Below, in pieces: positions 1 through 7,436 of a DNA stretch of 64,000 nt. Where the stretch lies: contig JACRIM010000023.1 in assembly GCA_016235815.1 (NCBI GenBank), forward strand, positions 101,221-165,220. Reading direction: 5' to 3'. How positions within the stretch are numbered: the stretch's first letter is position 1; every line of letters starts with the position of its first letter. A model generated the notes under the pieces. The model worked only from the letters and a program-made list of their open reading frames with translations, was not told the origin of the DNA and searched no databases. This DNA comes from Planctomycetota bacterium. GTDB taxonomy: Bacteria; Planctomycetota; Phycisphaerae; UBA1845; UTPLA1. Made by a program: the position numbers and the translations under genes.

Positions 1-1647
1 CACGCCCCGACGAAATCATTCCGCCTCGGCAAATACACCATCCCGCTCAACAAACCGGAGATCCGCCTGCTTCGCAAAGGCAAACCCTTCTGGAACACCC
101 TCGGCGAGCACGGCATCTTCACCTCCGTCATTCGCGTGCCGATCACCTTTCCGCCGGAGAAATGCCGCGGCGTCGTCCTCTCCGCCATGTGCGTCCCCGA
201 CCTGCGCGGCACACAGGGCCTCTTTGCCTTTTACAGCACCCGAACCGACGCCGGCCACGAACGCACCGGCGGCGAGCAGATCCGCGTTCGCCGCGAGGGT
301 GACACCATCCGCGCCGAACTCATCGGCCCCGACAACAGCATGAAAGAAGGCGCAGGCAACGCCCGCGTTCCCTTCGTCGTGCGCATAGCAAAAGACAATC
401 GCTCCGCCACGCTCGAAATCGCCGGCGAAAAACACGCCCTTCGCCCCAGCGCCTACACCGACTGGATCACCATCCGTTTCAAGATGGGCCCCGGCGCGAC
501 CGTCACCGGAATCTGTCGCTTCATGCTCGTGCGCCTCGAACCCGAATTCGAACTGTACGCGACGCCGATCAACCTCGACCCCGAAAAGCCCGCCCTGCCC
601 ATCTCCTTCCCCGCGGCCTACAGCCCCTATCTCGCCAAGCGTTTCGGCCCCTACGCCACCCTCGGCCTCGCGGAAGACACCTGGGCGCTCAACGAACAAC
701 TCATCGACGACGACGCCTTCCTCGAACAATGCAACTCCATCGACGCCGAGCGCGAGAAACAATTCTTCGACGCCCTCGACAACACGCCGCAGGGACTCGT
801 CGTCTGCGTCTTCGACGGCACCGATCGCATCCAGCACATGTACTGGCGCTATCTCGAAGACAAACACCCGGCCCACCCGCGCAACCTTCTCGGCGCCGCC
901 TACAAAACATCCCCGCACGAAAAGACCATCGAGGAGCACTACGCCCGAATGGACGCCCTCGTCGGCGAGACCATGCGTCGCGTGGAAAAAGACAAAAACA
1001 CCATGCTCATGGTCATCTCCGACCACGGCTTCTCCCCCTTCCGCCGCGGCCTCGACCTCAACGCATGGCTCCTCGAAAACGGCTACATGAAACTCAAGGC
1101 CCCCGCCGAGCGCGGCGACGCCCCCAACAAGTTTCTCGCCCAAGTCGACTGGGCCAACACCAAGGCCTACGCCCTCGGACTCGCCGGCATGTTCATCAAT
1201 CAGAAAGGCCGCGAATCGCAGGGCATCGTGGAGAAAGGCGACGAGACAGCGCGGCTCAAGCGCGAAATCATCGGCAAGCTCACCCGCCTCGTCGATCCGA
1301 AGTCGCAAGAGATCGCTATCGTCCGCGTGCAGGACAAAGACGTTGCCTACCAAGGCCCATTCACCGAGACGGCACCCGACCTCGTCATCGGCTACAACCG
1401 CGGCTATCGCGTCTCATGGGAAACCGCCATCGGCACCATCACCGATGCTGTCTTCCACGACAACACCAAGGCCTGGAGCGGCGACCACTGCATCGACCCC
1501 GACCTCATCCCCGGCGTACTGTTCTGCACGCATAAGGTCACCAGCGAATCCCCCCGCCTCATGGACCTCGGCCCCACCGCGCTGTCCCTCTTTGGCGTCG
1601 ACGTACCAAAAAACATGGACGGCAAACCGCTGGAGGTGACGGTGTGA
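1..1647 (+). CDS. Alkaline-phosphatase-superfamily type I phosphodiesterase, 5' end outside the window
   Basis: The frame is open from base 1, so the N-terminus lies outside; 548 residues are visible. The superfamily fold is recognised from metal-site motifs: FDGTDRIQHMYW, then ISDHGF, and near the end WSGDHCIDPD, giving the Asp/His ligands of the second half of the active site. Members hydrolyse phosphodiesters or phosphomonoesters with two metal ions; the substrate here is unknown. The C-terminal part (SLFGVDVPKNMDGKPL) is the usual end of this family, so the gene is complete at its 3' end. The last 279 bp are present again at 4353-4631 with nearly all differences at third codon positions. 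A long frame on the opposite strand is a GC-codon artefact. Confidence 0.88.
   Translation, partial: HAPTKSFRLGKYTIPLNKPEIRLLRKGKPFWNTLGEHGIFTSVIRVPITFPPEKCRGVVLSAMCVPDLRGTQGLFAFYSTRTDAGHERTGGEQIRVRREGDTIRAELIGPDNSMKEGAGNARVPFVVRIAKDNRSATLEIAGEKHALRPSAYTDWITIRFKMGPGATVTGICRFMLVRLEPEFELYATPINLDPEKPALPISFPAAYSPYLAKRFGPYATLGLAEDTWALNEQLIDDDAFLEQCNSIDAEREKQFFDALDNTPQGLVVCVFDGTDRIQHMYWRYLEDKHPAHPRNLLGAAYKTSPHEKTIEEHYARMDALVGETMRRVEKDKNTMLMVISDHGFSPFRRGLDLNAWLLENGYMKLKAPAERGDAPNKFLAQVDWANTKAYALGLAGMFINQKGRESQGIVEKGDETARLKREIIGKLTRLVDPKSQEIAIVRVQDKDVAYQGPFTETAPDLVIGYNRGYRVSWETAIGTITDAVFHDNTKAWSGDHCIDPDLIPGVLFCTHKVTSESPRLMDLGPTALSLFGVDVPKNMDGKPLEVTV
1369..1647 (+). repeat. Copy A of a 279-bp direct repeat (3' end of the phosphodiesterase gene)
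   Basis: This stretch aligns without gaps to 4353-4631. I counted about 14 mismatches by eye. Apart from one codon near the end (ACG in A, AAA in B; Thr to Lys), all are synonymous third-position changes, such as GCA/GCC, ATC/ATT, GAT/GAC, CAT/CAC, AAG/AAA and GTA/GTG. Similarity stops at the stop codon on the right and at ACG on the left. Confidence 0.9.
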
Positions 1648-1715
1648 GGGGAATGATGATGTCGGATTACGAATGACAAATGACCACGAATGGCGGGCGA
1701 TGAACCGCAGAAGGT

Positions 1716-3293
1716 TTACTTGAGCTTCTCGGGATCGGTGAGGGCGAGCTTGAGCCACTGCACATAGCGAAGTGTGTACGGGTCATTTTCGTCCTTCAAA
1801 CGACGCTCCGCGAATTCGAGCAACTGTTTCTTGTCCAGGTGATCGATGCCGGTGCTGGCGAGCCCGTTCAATGCACTTTGCCGCAGGTCGGGTTCAGAAT
1901 CACACCCCTTTAGGATGTCGAATAGAACTTCTTGCCGTGTTGCAAGCGTTGGGCCCGGTTCGAGTGAATAGTCATCATTCTTAATGCCAAGTTCATACAG
2001 AATCTGACTGCGAATGAGCAGATCGCTCGGAGATTCGCTTGAGTGCGATCGATAGTCGGCGAGGAGGAGTCGAATGAACTCTTCAGAATGAGGACCATTC
2101 GCGCGGCCGTCTTTCGGGTTATATAGCCACTTCAAGTATCTATCGTGCTCCTTGAGGTCCGAAGGAAGACCGATCCACTTGGTTCGTAGGCTCTCGGCCA
2201 TGCGGTTTTTGTATTCATGGGCATGGTCCAACTTGCCTTTTGGCTTCGGCGTACGATTGGAATCCAGTTCGTCCAAAGCGGACTCGATCATCAAGATAAC
2301 GATGGGATGCTGTTCGCGGGCCAACTGGTCATTCAACAATCGGACAATAACAGCATCGCCCTTTCGGCAAAGCTTTCGTGAACAACCGTAGAGATACCTG
2401 CGTTCCTTGTAGGGAAGGCCGCTAAGGGGAATCCGTTTGTGTTGTTCGCCTTCGATCGCCGCACATAGCGATTGATTCTTGGCCTTGGTCGCCAAAATGT
2501 AGAGTCGAACCAATTGCTGCATGGCGGTCATGCGAAGCCTGTCATCACCGGGCCAATCGGTAGAGGGGAGATTCTTCCAATAGAAGTCAAAGAAGCGTTT
2601 GCAGTCGGCCTCCGAGGCCGTGGCTACTTTTTTCTCCAGGGCCTCGGACTCCAGTTGAAGGTTTCCAGCGTCGAAACCTTTCGCAAAACTCGGGCGTTGA
2701 GATAGTTTTCCAGTTGAATTGCCCAGCGCAATCACTTTTTTCAATGGGCGGCTGGGAGGTGGACAGATGACCTTGCCAACTTCATCGCCGAGGTTCTGGG
2801 GATGGCCCTGCCAGACGATTCGGCCGCCGGGAGCTACTAGCACTGCGTAGGGAATGCTAGTGACACCGGCATTACAATCGCGCGGCTGGCCGGCACAGAT
2901 GGCGTAGTCCATCTGACGTCGCTTGACGTAAGCCTCGACCTTGCCTGCGTCTTCATGTGTCACCCCAATGACGACCAGTCCGTGGGATTCGTACTGCTTT
3001 TGCAGCGTGCGGAGGCTCTCCACGTTCGCCATGCAAGGGGCACACCACGTCGCCCAGAACTCCACCACTACGAATCGGTCACGCAGCAAGTCCCATGTCA
3101 AGGGCGAGGCAACGTTGAACCAAGTCTCACCCGTAAGGCTGGGAAGCGATTTGAACACGTCCGCTGGAAGGGTCGTGGCTCCGTCGGCGATCGCATTGCG
3201 GTTGGTCAATACCCAATATCCAGTAACGGTAAACGCGGTTGCTAATACGACAATCCCCGTACGCGCAATACGTTTTCGCATAGTTGCATCCAC
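1716..3293 (-). CDS. TlpA-like membrane-anchored thioredoxin-fold protein with long C-terminal helical region
   Basis: 525 residues counted from a GTG; an ATG four codons in (3281) begins MRKRIARTGIVV and is an equally good start, and neither has a clear Shine-Dalgarno. Residues 11-29 form a membrane anchor or signal segment. The thioredoxin fold follows with FWATWCAPC (Cys84, Cys87) and the cis-Pro region TSIPYAVLV, as in TlpA/ResA-type extracytoplasmic oxidoreductases. The remaining ~330 residues look like a helical HEAT/TPR-like domain with no motif I can name. It lies 22 bp downstream of the Cys-rich secreted-protein gene on the same strand, so a disulfide-handling partnership is plausible but inferred. 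It sits inside the 2.7-kb segment bounded by the repeated phosphodiesterase end. Confidence 0.8.
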   Translation of the reverse strand: MDATMRKRIARTGIVVLATAFTVTGYWVLTNRNAIADGATTLPADVFKSLPSLTGETWFNVASPLTWDLLRDRFVVVEFWATWCAPCMANVESLRTLQKQYESHGLVVIGVTHEDAGKVEAYVKRRQMDYAICAGQPRDCNAGVTSIPYAVLVAPGGRIVWQGHPQNLGDEVGKVICPPPSRPLKKVIALGNSTGKLSQRPSFAKGFDAGNLQLESEALEKKVATASEADCKRFFDFYWKNLPSTDWPGDDRLRMTAMQQLVRLYILATKAKNQSLCAAIEGEQHKRIPLSGLPYKERRYLYGCSRKLCRKGDAVIVRLLNDQLAREQHPIVILMIESALDELDSNRTPKPKGKLDHAHEYKNRMAESLRTKWIGLPSDLKEHDRYLKWLYNPKDGRANGPHSEEFIRLLLADYRSHSSESPSDLLIRSQILYELGIKNDDYSLEPGPTLATRQEVLFDILKGCDSEPDLRQSALNGLASTGIDHLDKKQLLEFAERRLKDENDPYTLRYVQWLKLALTDPEKLK

Positions 3294-3315
3294 ACATCGT
3301 GATTAAAGCAATCGC

Positions 3316-4158
3316 TTACTCGATTATCGCGGCGTAATTCGGATTCTGACTCACGACTTTGCGATACCAGTATTCTGTTGCGTATTTGTTGAACTCCTGC
3401 CGGATGCTCTCCGGGTCCGTTTGGCCGTTGGCCAGTGCTCTGGCAATGGCCCATGCATCAAACGAAGCCTTGTACTTTTCAAAAAGCTCCTGATCGACTT
3501 GGGATAGTTCGGACTGATGAGCGGTCACATCATTCAGCACCGCACACCGTTCGCAGGGCGTCATCGACGCCAATACTCCACGGGTATCTATCGTATCCAT
3601 GAAGGTAGGAAGCATTTGAAAAATCTCGTTTGCAGCACTGGGCTGTGCGTCTTCGGCGGCAATGATCGCTGCTCCAGCGACACATCCTCCGTCTGCATAG
3701 CTGTTGGATGCAGACTGTGAATAGGTGTCGCCGCCGGACGCTGGTTGACCATCAATAACTGCTGAATACGCGTCGGAACCGAGGCGTAGCCTAATTATGG
3801 CAACTGGATGATGGGAATTACAAATTGTCTTACAATTCTGAACAGACCCGCTGCCTGGATGGTTCTGAGCTTTCGTATCGCAACAGTTATGACAATCAAC
3901 GTTGTTGTCGCATACTAACGCACACGATGTGTTTGCACCTGGGCTTTGACACGCATGTTCATTTTCCCCCTGCGGCTCGGCCTCTTCCTGACAAATGGCT
4001 CCGATTGTAATAAACGGAGTGACCAAGATCAATGCGACTACTTTCAGCCGATTAAAACGAGTGGGGGGGGGGGGATAGACATGACGAACACTCCTTTTTC
4101 GAATAGTAACCCGGGTACAAATCGGCTGGTCGGAAGTGACGGACGAACTGCCATTCAT
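3316..4158 (-). CDS. Cysteine-rich exported protein; true start probably lies across a poly-C tract
   Basis: The uninterrupted frame begins at an ATG at 4158 without a Shine-Dalgarno and gives 280 residues, but the export signal (RFNRLKVVALILVTPF) would then start ~33 residues in. A better start is the ATG at 4082-4080: AAGGAG lies 8 nt upstream (4091-4096) and it would put about ten residues before the hydrophobic stretch. From that ATG, the 12 C bases at 4074-4063 shift the frame and a TGA follows after 12 codons; one more C (13) would join it to the long frame. The mature part has many Cys in its first third (CALVCDNNVDCHNCC) and another pair later (PCERCAVL); no family recognised. It is AT-richer than its neighbours. 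Either a contingency locus, a homopolymer sequencing error, or a decayed start. Confidence 0.6.
   Translation of the reverse strand: MNGSSSVTSDQPICTRVTIRKRSVRHVYPPPPTRFNRLKVVALILVTPFITIGAICQEEAEPQGENEHACQSPGANTSCALVCDNNVDCHNCCDTKAQNHPGSGSVQNCKTICNSHHPVAIIRLRLGSDAYSAVIDGQPASGGDTYSQSASNSYADGGCVAGAAIIAAEDAQPSAANEIFQMLPTFMDTIDTRGVLASMTPCERCAVLNDVTAHQSELSQVDQELFEKYKASFDAWAIARALANGQTDPESIRQEFNKYATEYWYRKVVSQNPNYAAIIE
4063..4074 (-). repeat. Homopolymeric C(12) tract inside the start region of the Cys-rich gene
   Basis: Twelve consecutive G on the plus strand (C on the coding strand) begin in the third codon after the Shine-Dalgarno-preceded ATG at 4082. With 12 C the reading from that ATG hits TGA at 4046-4044; with 13 or 10 C it would read into the signal peptide. 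Confidence 0.9.
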
Positions 4159-4173
4159 ACCCTACACGAATGA

Positions 4174-4203
4174 AGTATATCAATTGGTCTGGTTTCGAAT
4201 CAA
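4174..4203 (-). promoter_or_regulatory. Putative sigma70-type promoter of the Cys-rich/TlpA pair
   Basis: On the minus strand TTGATT (4203-4198), an 18-nt spacer and TATACT (4179-4174). A transcript starting near 4167 would have a leader of about 85 nt before the Shine-Dalgarno at 4096-4091. Call rests on hexamer similarity only. Confidence 0.45.
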
Positions 4204-4352
4204 GAAAAATTGAAACAAAAATATAAAAACTTACTGCTCACGCAAATGTACAGATACCTATTTAGAATTAACAGCAATGTCGGGCCAATGATTAGCCGAT
4301 TATCCACCATAACCCCATCAATGTAACTGCAGTACTGAAGCACAGTTACACC

Positions 4353-4631
4353 ACGGCCCCCGACCTCGTCATTGGCTACAACCGCGGCTATCGCGTCTCA
4401 TGGGAAACCGCCATCGGCACCATCACCGACGCCGTCTTTCACGACAACACCAAGGCCTGGAGCGGCGACCACTGCATCGACCCGGACCTGATCCCCGGCG
4501 TACTGTTCTGCACGCACAAAGTCACCAGCGAATCCCCCCGCCTCATGGACCTCGGCCCCACCGCGCTGTCCCTCTTTGGCGTCGACGTGCCAAAAAATAT
4601 GGACGGCAAACCGCTGGAGGTGAAAGTTTGA
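4353..4631 (+). pseudogene. Displaced 3' fragment of a phosphodiesterase gene (copy B of the direct repeat)
   Basis: In-frame codons for the last 92 residues of the phosphodiesterase ending at 1647 are present here with their own TGA (4629-4631), but no start codon or upstream part. The frame reads open for a short way upstream into unrelated AT-rich sequence. Differences from copy A are almost all synonymous, so this copy evolved under selection as coding sequence before being cut off. It is either the original 3' end of the gene at this locus, displaced by an insertion that brought its own end, or the reverse. Confidence 0.85.
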
Positions 4632-4740
4632 TTCGCAAGTAATCGCAGTTACGCGCGCCGCGCATTCCCTCCCCTTACAAAGGGGAAGGCCAGGGTGGGG
4701 TTATTGAATGTGACATTCTCGCTTGATTTCCCGAAGAATT

Positions 4741-5775
4741 CTACGACCCCGCCTGAATCGGCCCCTCAAGCTGCACAACCTTCTTCCGCGTGAACTTCTT
4801 CCCGCCCTTCAACGCCACGTTCACCACCACCTCATATCGCCCCGGCTGCTTGTACTCATGCAGCGGTGATTCATCGCGCGATTCGCCGCCGTCCCCGAAG
4901 AACCACTTCTGCTTCGTCGCCTCCGGAATCGCCCGCAACTCAAACTGCACCGCCAGCGGATTCTCCCCCGTCGCCGATCGCGCCCGAATCCGAATCCACG
5001 GCCGCTCCTTCGTCACTGTCGCGAAGAACCGCCACACAAACTTCGGCTCGATTCGCCGATGCTGGCCGGGCAATTCCTGTTCCTCCACAAACATCTTTTC
5101 ATCACGCAGCCACTTGATGCACTCCTTCGTCTGGTCGCGCAGAAAATCCGTCGAGCCGTAGATCACCTTCACCGGCTGCCAGCGATCCAGCCGATCCGTC
5201 GGCACATCCATGTAGCGCTTGTCAAACGACCCCTGCCGAATGGCGATGGCCCGAAACACATCCGGATTCCGCAGACCCGTGTGCAGGATCGCATAAGAAC
5301 CCGCCGACCACCCCGTCATGAAGACCTGCTCCTCCGCAATCTTGTAGCGCCCCTTCACCTCCGCCACCATCGCAAGGATCGTCTGTTCATCCTGCTGTTG
5401 CAACGCAATCTGCTTGGCAGGCTCGGGCGTCATGTCTCCCTTTGCGCCCGACAGCGTCGGCGCGGCCACCACGATCCCCTGATTCTCCGCGAACAGCGCC
5501 CACTCCCGCATCTGCAACTGCGCCGTGTCATACGGCCACGTCCCATGGCAGAGCACCAGCAGCGGCCACGTCCGCGCGGGCGTGTAACGACTCGGCACGT
5601 AAAGCAAATAAGGCTTCTGCGTCCGCCCCTCCACGGCCTCAAGGATCGGCGCCTGCGTCGGCAGCGATTCCATGGATGGGCAACCGCACAGGGCCAGCAA
5701 ACCCAATACCGTCCACGCACGCACGATCCGCCAGGAGCGAACCGTCCTTTGCTTTCCAGAACCGAATGTCGTCAT
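4741..5775 (-). CDS. Lipoprotein alpha/beta hydrolase (PHB-depolymerase/feruloyl-esterase-like) with C-terminal PKD-like domain
   Basis: 344 residues. An N-terminal signal ends in a lipobox (LLALCGC), so the enzyme is probably an outer-face lipoprotein. The alpha/beta-hydrolase core shows an oxyanion-loop region LLVLCHGTWP and a nucleophile elbow GWSAG, as in poly(3-hydroxybutyrate) depolymerase/LpqC-type esterases; the exact ester substrate cannot be read. The last ~75 residues (WFFGDGG ... LHEYKQPGRYEVVV) resemble a PKD domain, used for polysaccharide or surface binding. A TATAGT hexamer ends 5 nt before the ATG and there is no Shine-Dalgarno, suggesting a leaderless message. Downstream lies the displaced phosphodiesterase fragment. 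Confidence 0.8.
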   Translation of the reverse strand: MTTFGSGKQRTVRSWRIVRAWTVLGLLALCGCPSMESLPTQAPILEAVEGRTQKPYLLYVPSRYTPARTWPLLVLCHGTWPYDTAQLQMREWALFAENQGIVVAAPTLSGAKGDMTPEPAKQIALQQQDEQTILAMVAEVKGRYKIAEEQVFMTGWSAGSYAILHTGLRNPDVFRAIAIRQGSFDKRYMDVPTDRLDRWQPVKVIYGSTDFLRDQTKECIKWLRDEKMFVEEQELPGQHRRIEPKFVWRFFATVTKERPWIRIRARSATGENPLAVQFELRAIPEATKQKWFFGDGGESRDESPLHEYKQPGRYEVVVNVALKGGKKFTRKKVVQLEGPIQAGS

Positions 5776-5780
5776 GCCGG

Positions 5781-5786
5781 ACTATA
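5781..5786 (-). promoter_or_regulatory. -10 box 5 nt upstream of the hydrolase ATG (possible leaderless start)
   Basis: TATAGT on the minus strand, spacer CCGGC, then ATG at 5775. No Shine-Dalgarno fits between them and the -35 is weak. Confidence 0.35.
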
Positions 5787-6015
5787 GTACGCGATCAACC
5801 CTCCCGCACTGCATCGCACGCAGCCCCGCGCGTGAGAGATGCCTTCTCGGTGTTGAAAAACCGCTTGCGAACGTCCGGCGCGGAAGTAAGTCATGAGTCC
5901 CGCCGCCCGATGTCGGCGACGTGGCCTCCGGCGACTGAATCCGCATCCCGGGTTTCGCGCGGATGACTCCGGTGTTCAGTCATTGATAGGTGCAGATGAT
6001 CTTGTTCAAGAGGCG

Positions 6016-6072
6016 AAAAAAAGAACCTCTCGATTCCGGCCGGCGTGTGAACGCGCCGGAATCGAAAGGTTC
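6016..6072 (-). terminator. Rho-independent terminator of the prepilin-like gene
   Basis: On the minus strand an ~18-bp stem (arms 6055-6072 and 6023-6040, core GATTCCGGC/GCCGGAATC) is followed directly by a run of seven T (6022-6016). It starts 23 bp after the stop of the gene at 6095. Confidence 0.88.
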
Positions 6073-6094
6073 CATGACCATTGTCGTAGCGGAG

Positions 6095-7171
6095 CTATTC
6101 CGCGCTGCCGCCACCGGCGAGCGACTTGGGCCGTAAGCGGCCGAACCAGATGTCCTGCATCTCATCAAAGGAAGCCTGGTTGATCTCAAACGAGCTTCCG
6201 CCGCTCATCTTGTACGGTCCGATGTAGCCGTCGGCCTGCGCACCGGTCGCACCGGCCCGATCCTGGATCGCCGCAACATGGCCGTCGGCGAAGAGCATAT
6301 TCGCAAACCCGCCGACGTAGTCGCCGTTACGGGGCTTGTGCAGCGGAGCAATGTCGTTGTACTCATGCCCCTTCTGGCCTGCATTCCCGGTGACCCCGCT
6401 GTAATCCACGGTCATCCCATCCGTAAAGGACTCCACCGTAAAGTCGCCCGTCTTCAACACGTCGGAGCCTGCGAACTGGTTGACCGTCTGCGCATAGGCA
6501 GCCGTCACCGTGGCCTCGGCGGCATCACCCACGCGCGAATCACCAAGGATCGGAATCTTGTCAACCGGCGCAGCCGTGCTGCCCAGATGTCGGGAGTTCA
6601 ATGGTCCATCGCCGTCGTTCGGAGATTTCGGTGGATCGCTGGGATCGCCATCAATGCCATAGCCGTCCGCGGCCGTCGGATCGCCGCGAACAAATTGCCA
6701 TGTTGCGGCATAGTTGGTGTTGTACCCCTTTTGCCACATCTCTTTGGATTTGATGCCGACGACCGCGGCCGGAACCGGGCCGGCCCGGCCGGGATTCGCA
6801 ACGCCCGTCGTCGAGGCGCCGGTGTAATCGCCGACCTTCTCATTGATCTGGTACTTGTTGGCGGGGCAGAGCATCTTGCCGGGCGTACCAACCTTGAGGT
6901 TGATCACATCCGCCACCCATCCGACCTCGCGCACGTCACCATCGCGCAGATGATCGAAGGCTCCGGAGGTCCGTTGGCCGTTGGGGTCGTTCGACGCCCG
7001 CATTTCAAACGCCGTCCCAAAGGTGCGCAGGTACATCCCGCAGGTGGCCGCTTTGGAACTCTCCCGCGCGCCGGACAGTGCGGGAAGGAGTATCGCCACG
7101 AGAACGAGAATGATCGAAATCACCACCAGCAATTCGATCAGGGTGAACGCTCGCACGTGTCTCTTCTTCAT
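6095..7171 (-). CDS. Type II/IV pseudopilin-like protein (planctomycete prepilin family)
   Basis: 358 residues from the ATG at 7171, chosen because AGGAG precedes it at normal spacing and because the prepilin motif then sits at the N-terminus; a longer frame to 7255 adds 28 unrelated residues. MKKRHVRAFTLIELLVVI is a classic class III signal: basic leader, cleavage before Phe, Glu at +5, then a hydrophobic helix. The C-terminal NMLFADGHVAAI matches the H-x9-DG-type end of the large planctomycete prepilin-like families. Role: probably a surface or secretion pseudopilin processed by a prepilin peptidase. Stands alone with its own strong terminator. Confidence 0.88.
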   Translation of the reverse strand: MKKRHVRAFTLIELLVVISIILVLVAILLPALSGARESSKAATCGMYLRTFGTAFEMRASNDPNGQRTSGAFDHLRDGDVREVGWVADVINLKVGTPGKMLCPANKYQINEKVGDYTGASTTGVANPGRAGPVPAAVVGIKSKEMWQKGYNTNYAATWQFVRGDPTAADGYGIDGDPSDPPKSPNDGDGPLNSRHLGSTAAPVDKIPILGDSRVGDAAEATVTAAYAQTVNQFAGSDVLKTGDFTVESFTDGMTVDYSGVTGNAGQKGHEYNDIAPLHKPRNGDYVGGFANMLFADGHVAAIQDRAGATGAQADGYIGPYKMSGGSSFEINQASFDEMQDIWFGRLRPKSLAGGGSAE

Positions 7172-7368
7172 GTCATCTCCTGCAGAAATGGGGCCAACGA
7201 GTTCCCCCCGGGAAAGGGGGGCCACACGCAAGACCGAATGTAGAGGTGAATTCACCGATTACCAGTCAAGATTACATGAAGTCTGTGTGACCATGTCTTA
7301 ACAATCGCCCGTCTTCGTGCCGATCGGTGGACCCCGCCCGCCTGGTTCATTTCCGGTTCCCATGATGC

Positions 7369-7374
7369 TATAAT
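7369..7374 (+). promoter_or_regulatory. -10 box (TATAAT) of the TPR-hydrolase gene
   Basis: Perfect TATAAT 62 nt upstream of the ATG at 7437; a poor -35 (TTCATT region) lies at about 17-18 nt. The leader ends with a Shine-Dalgarno AGGGAG just before ATG. Confidence 0.45.
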
Positions 7375-7436
7375 GCCCCCGGCGAATCGCCCGATCCGCC
7401 CCATGCCGAACGACGGTTTCATTTAGGGAGAGCACC

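Noticed and set aside
16..1353. 445-codon open frame on the minus strand
   Set aside because: Antisense shadow of the phosphodiesterase gene; composition (runs of Val, Gly, Glu, Asp) is that of the complement of GC3-rich codons and no domain is visible.
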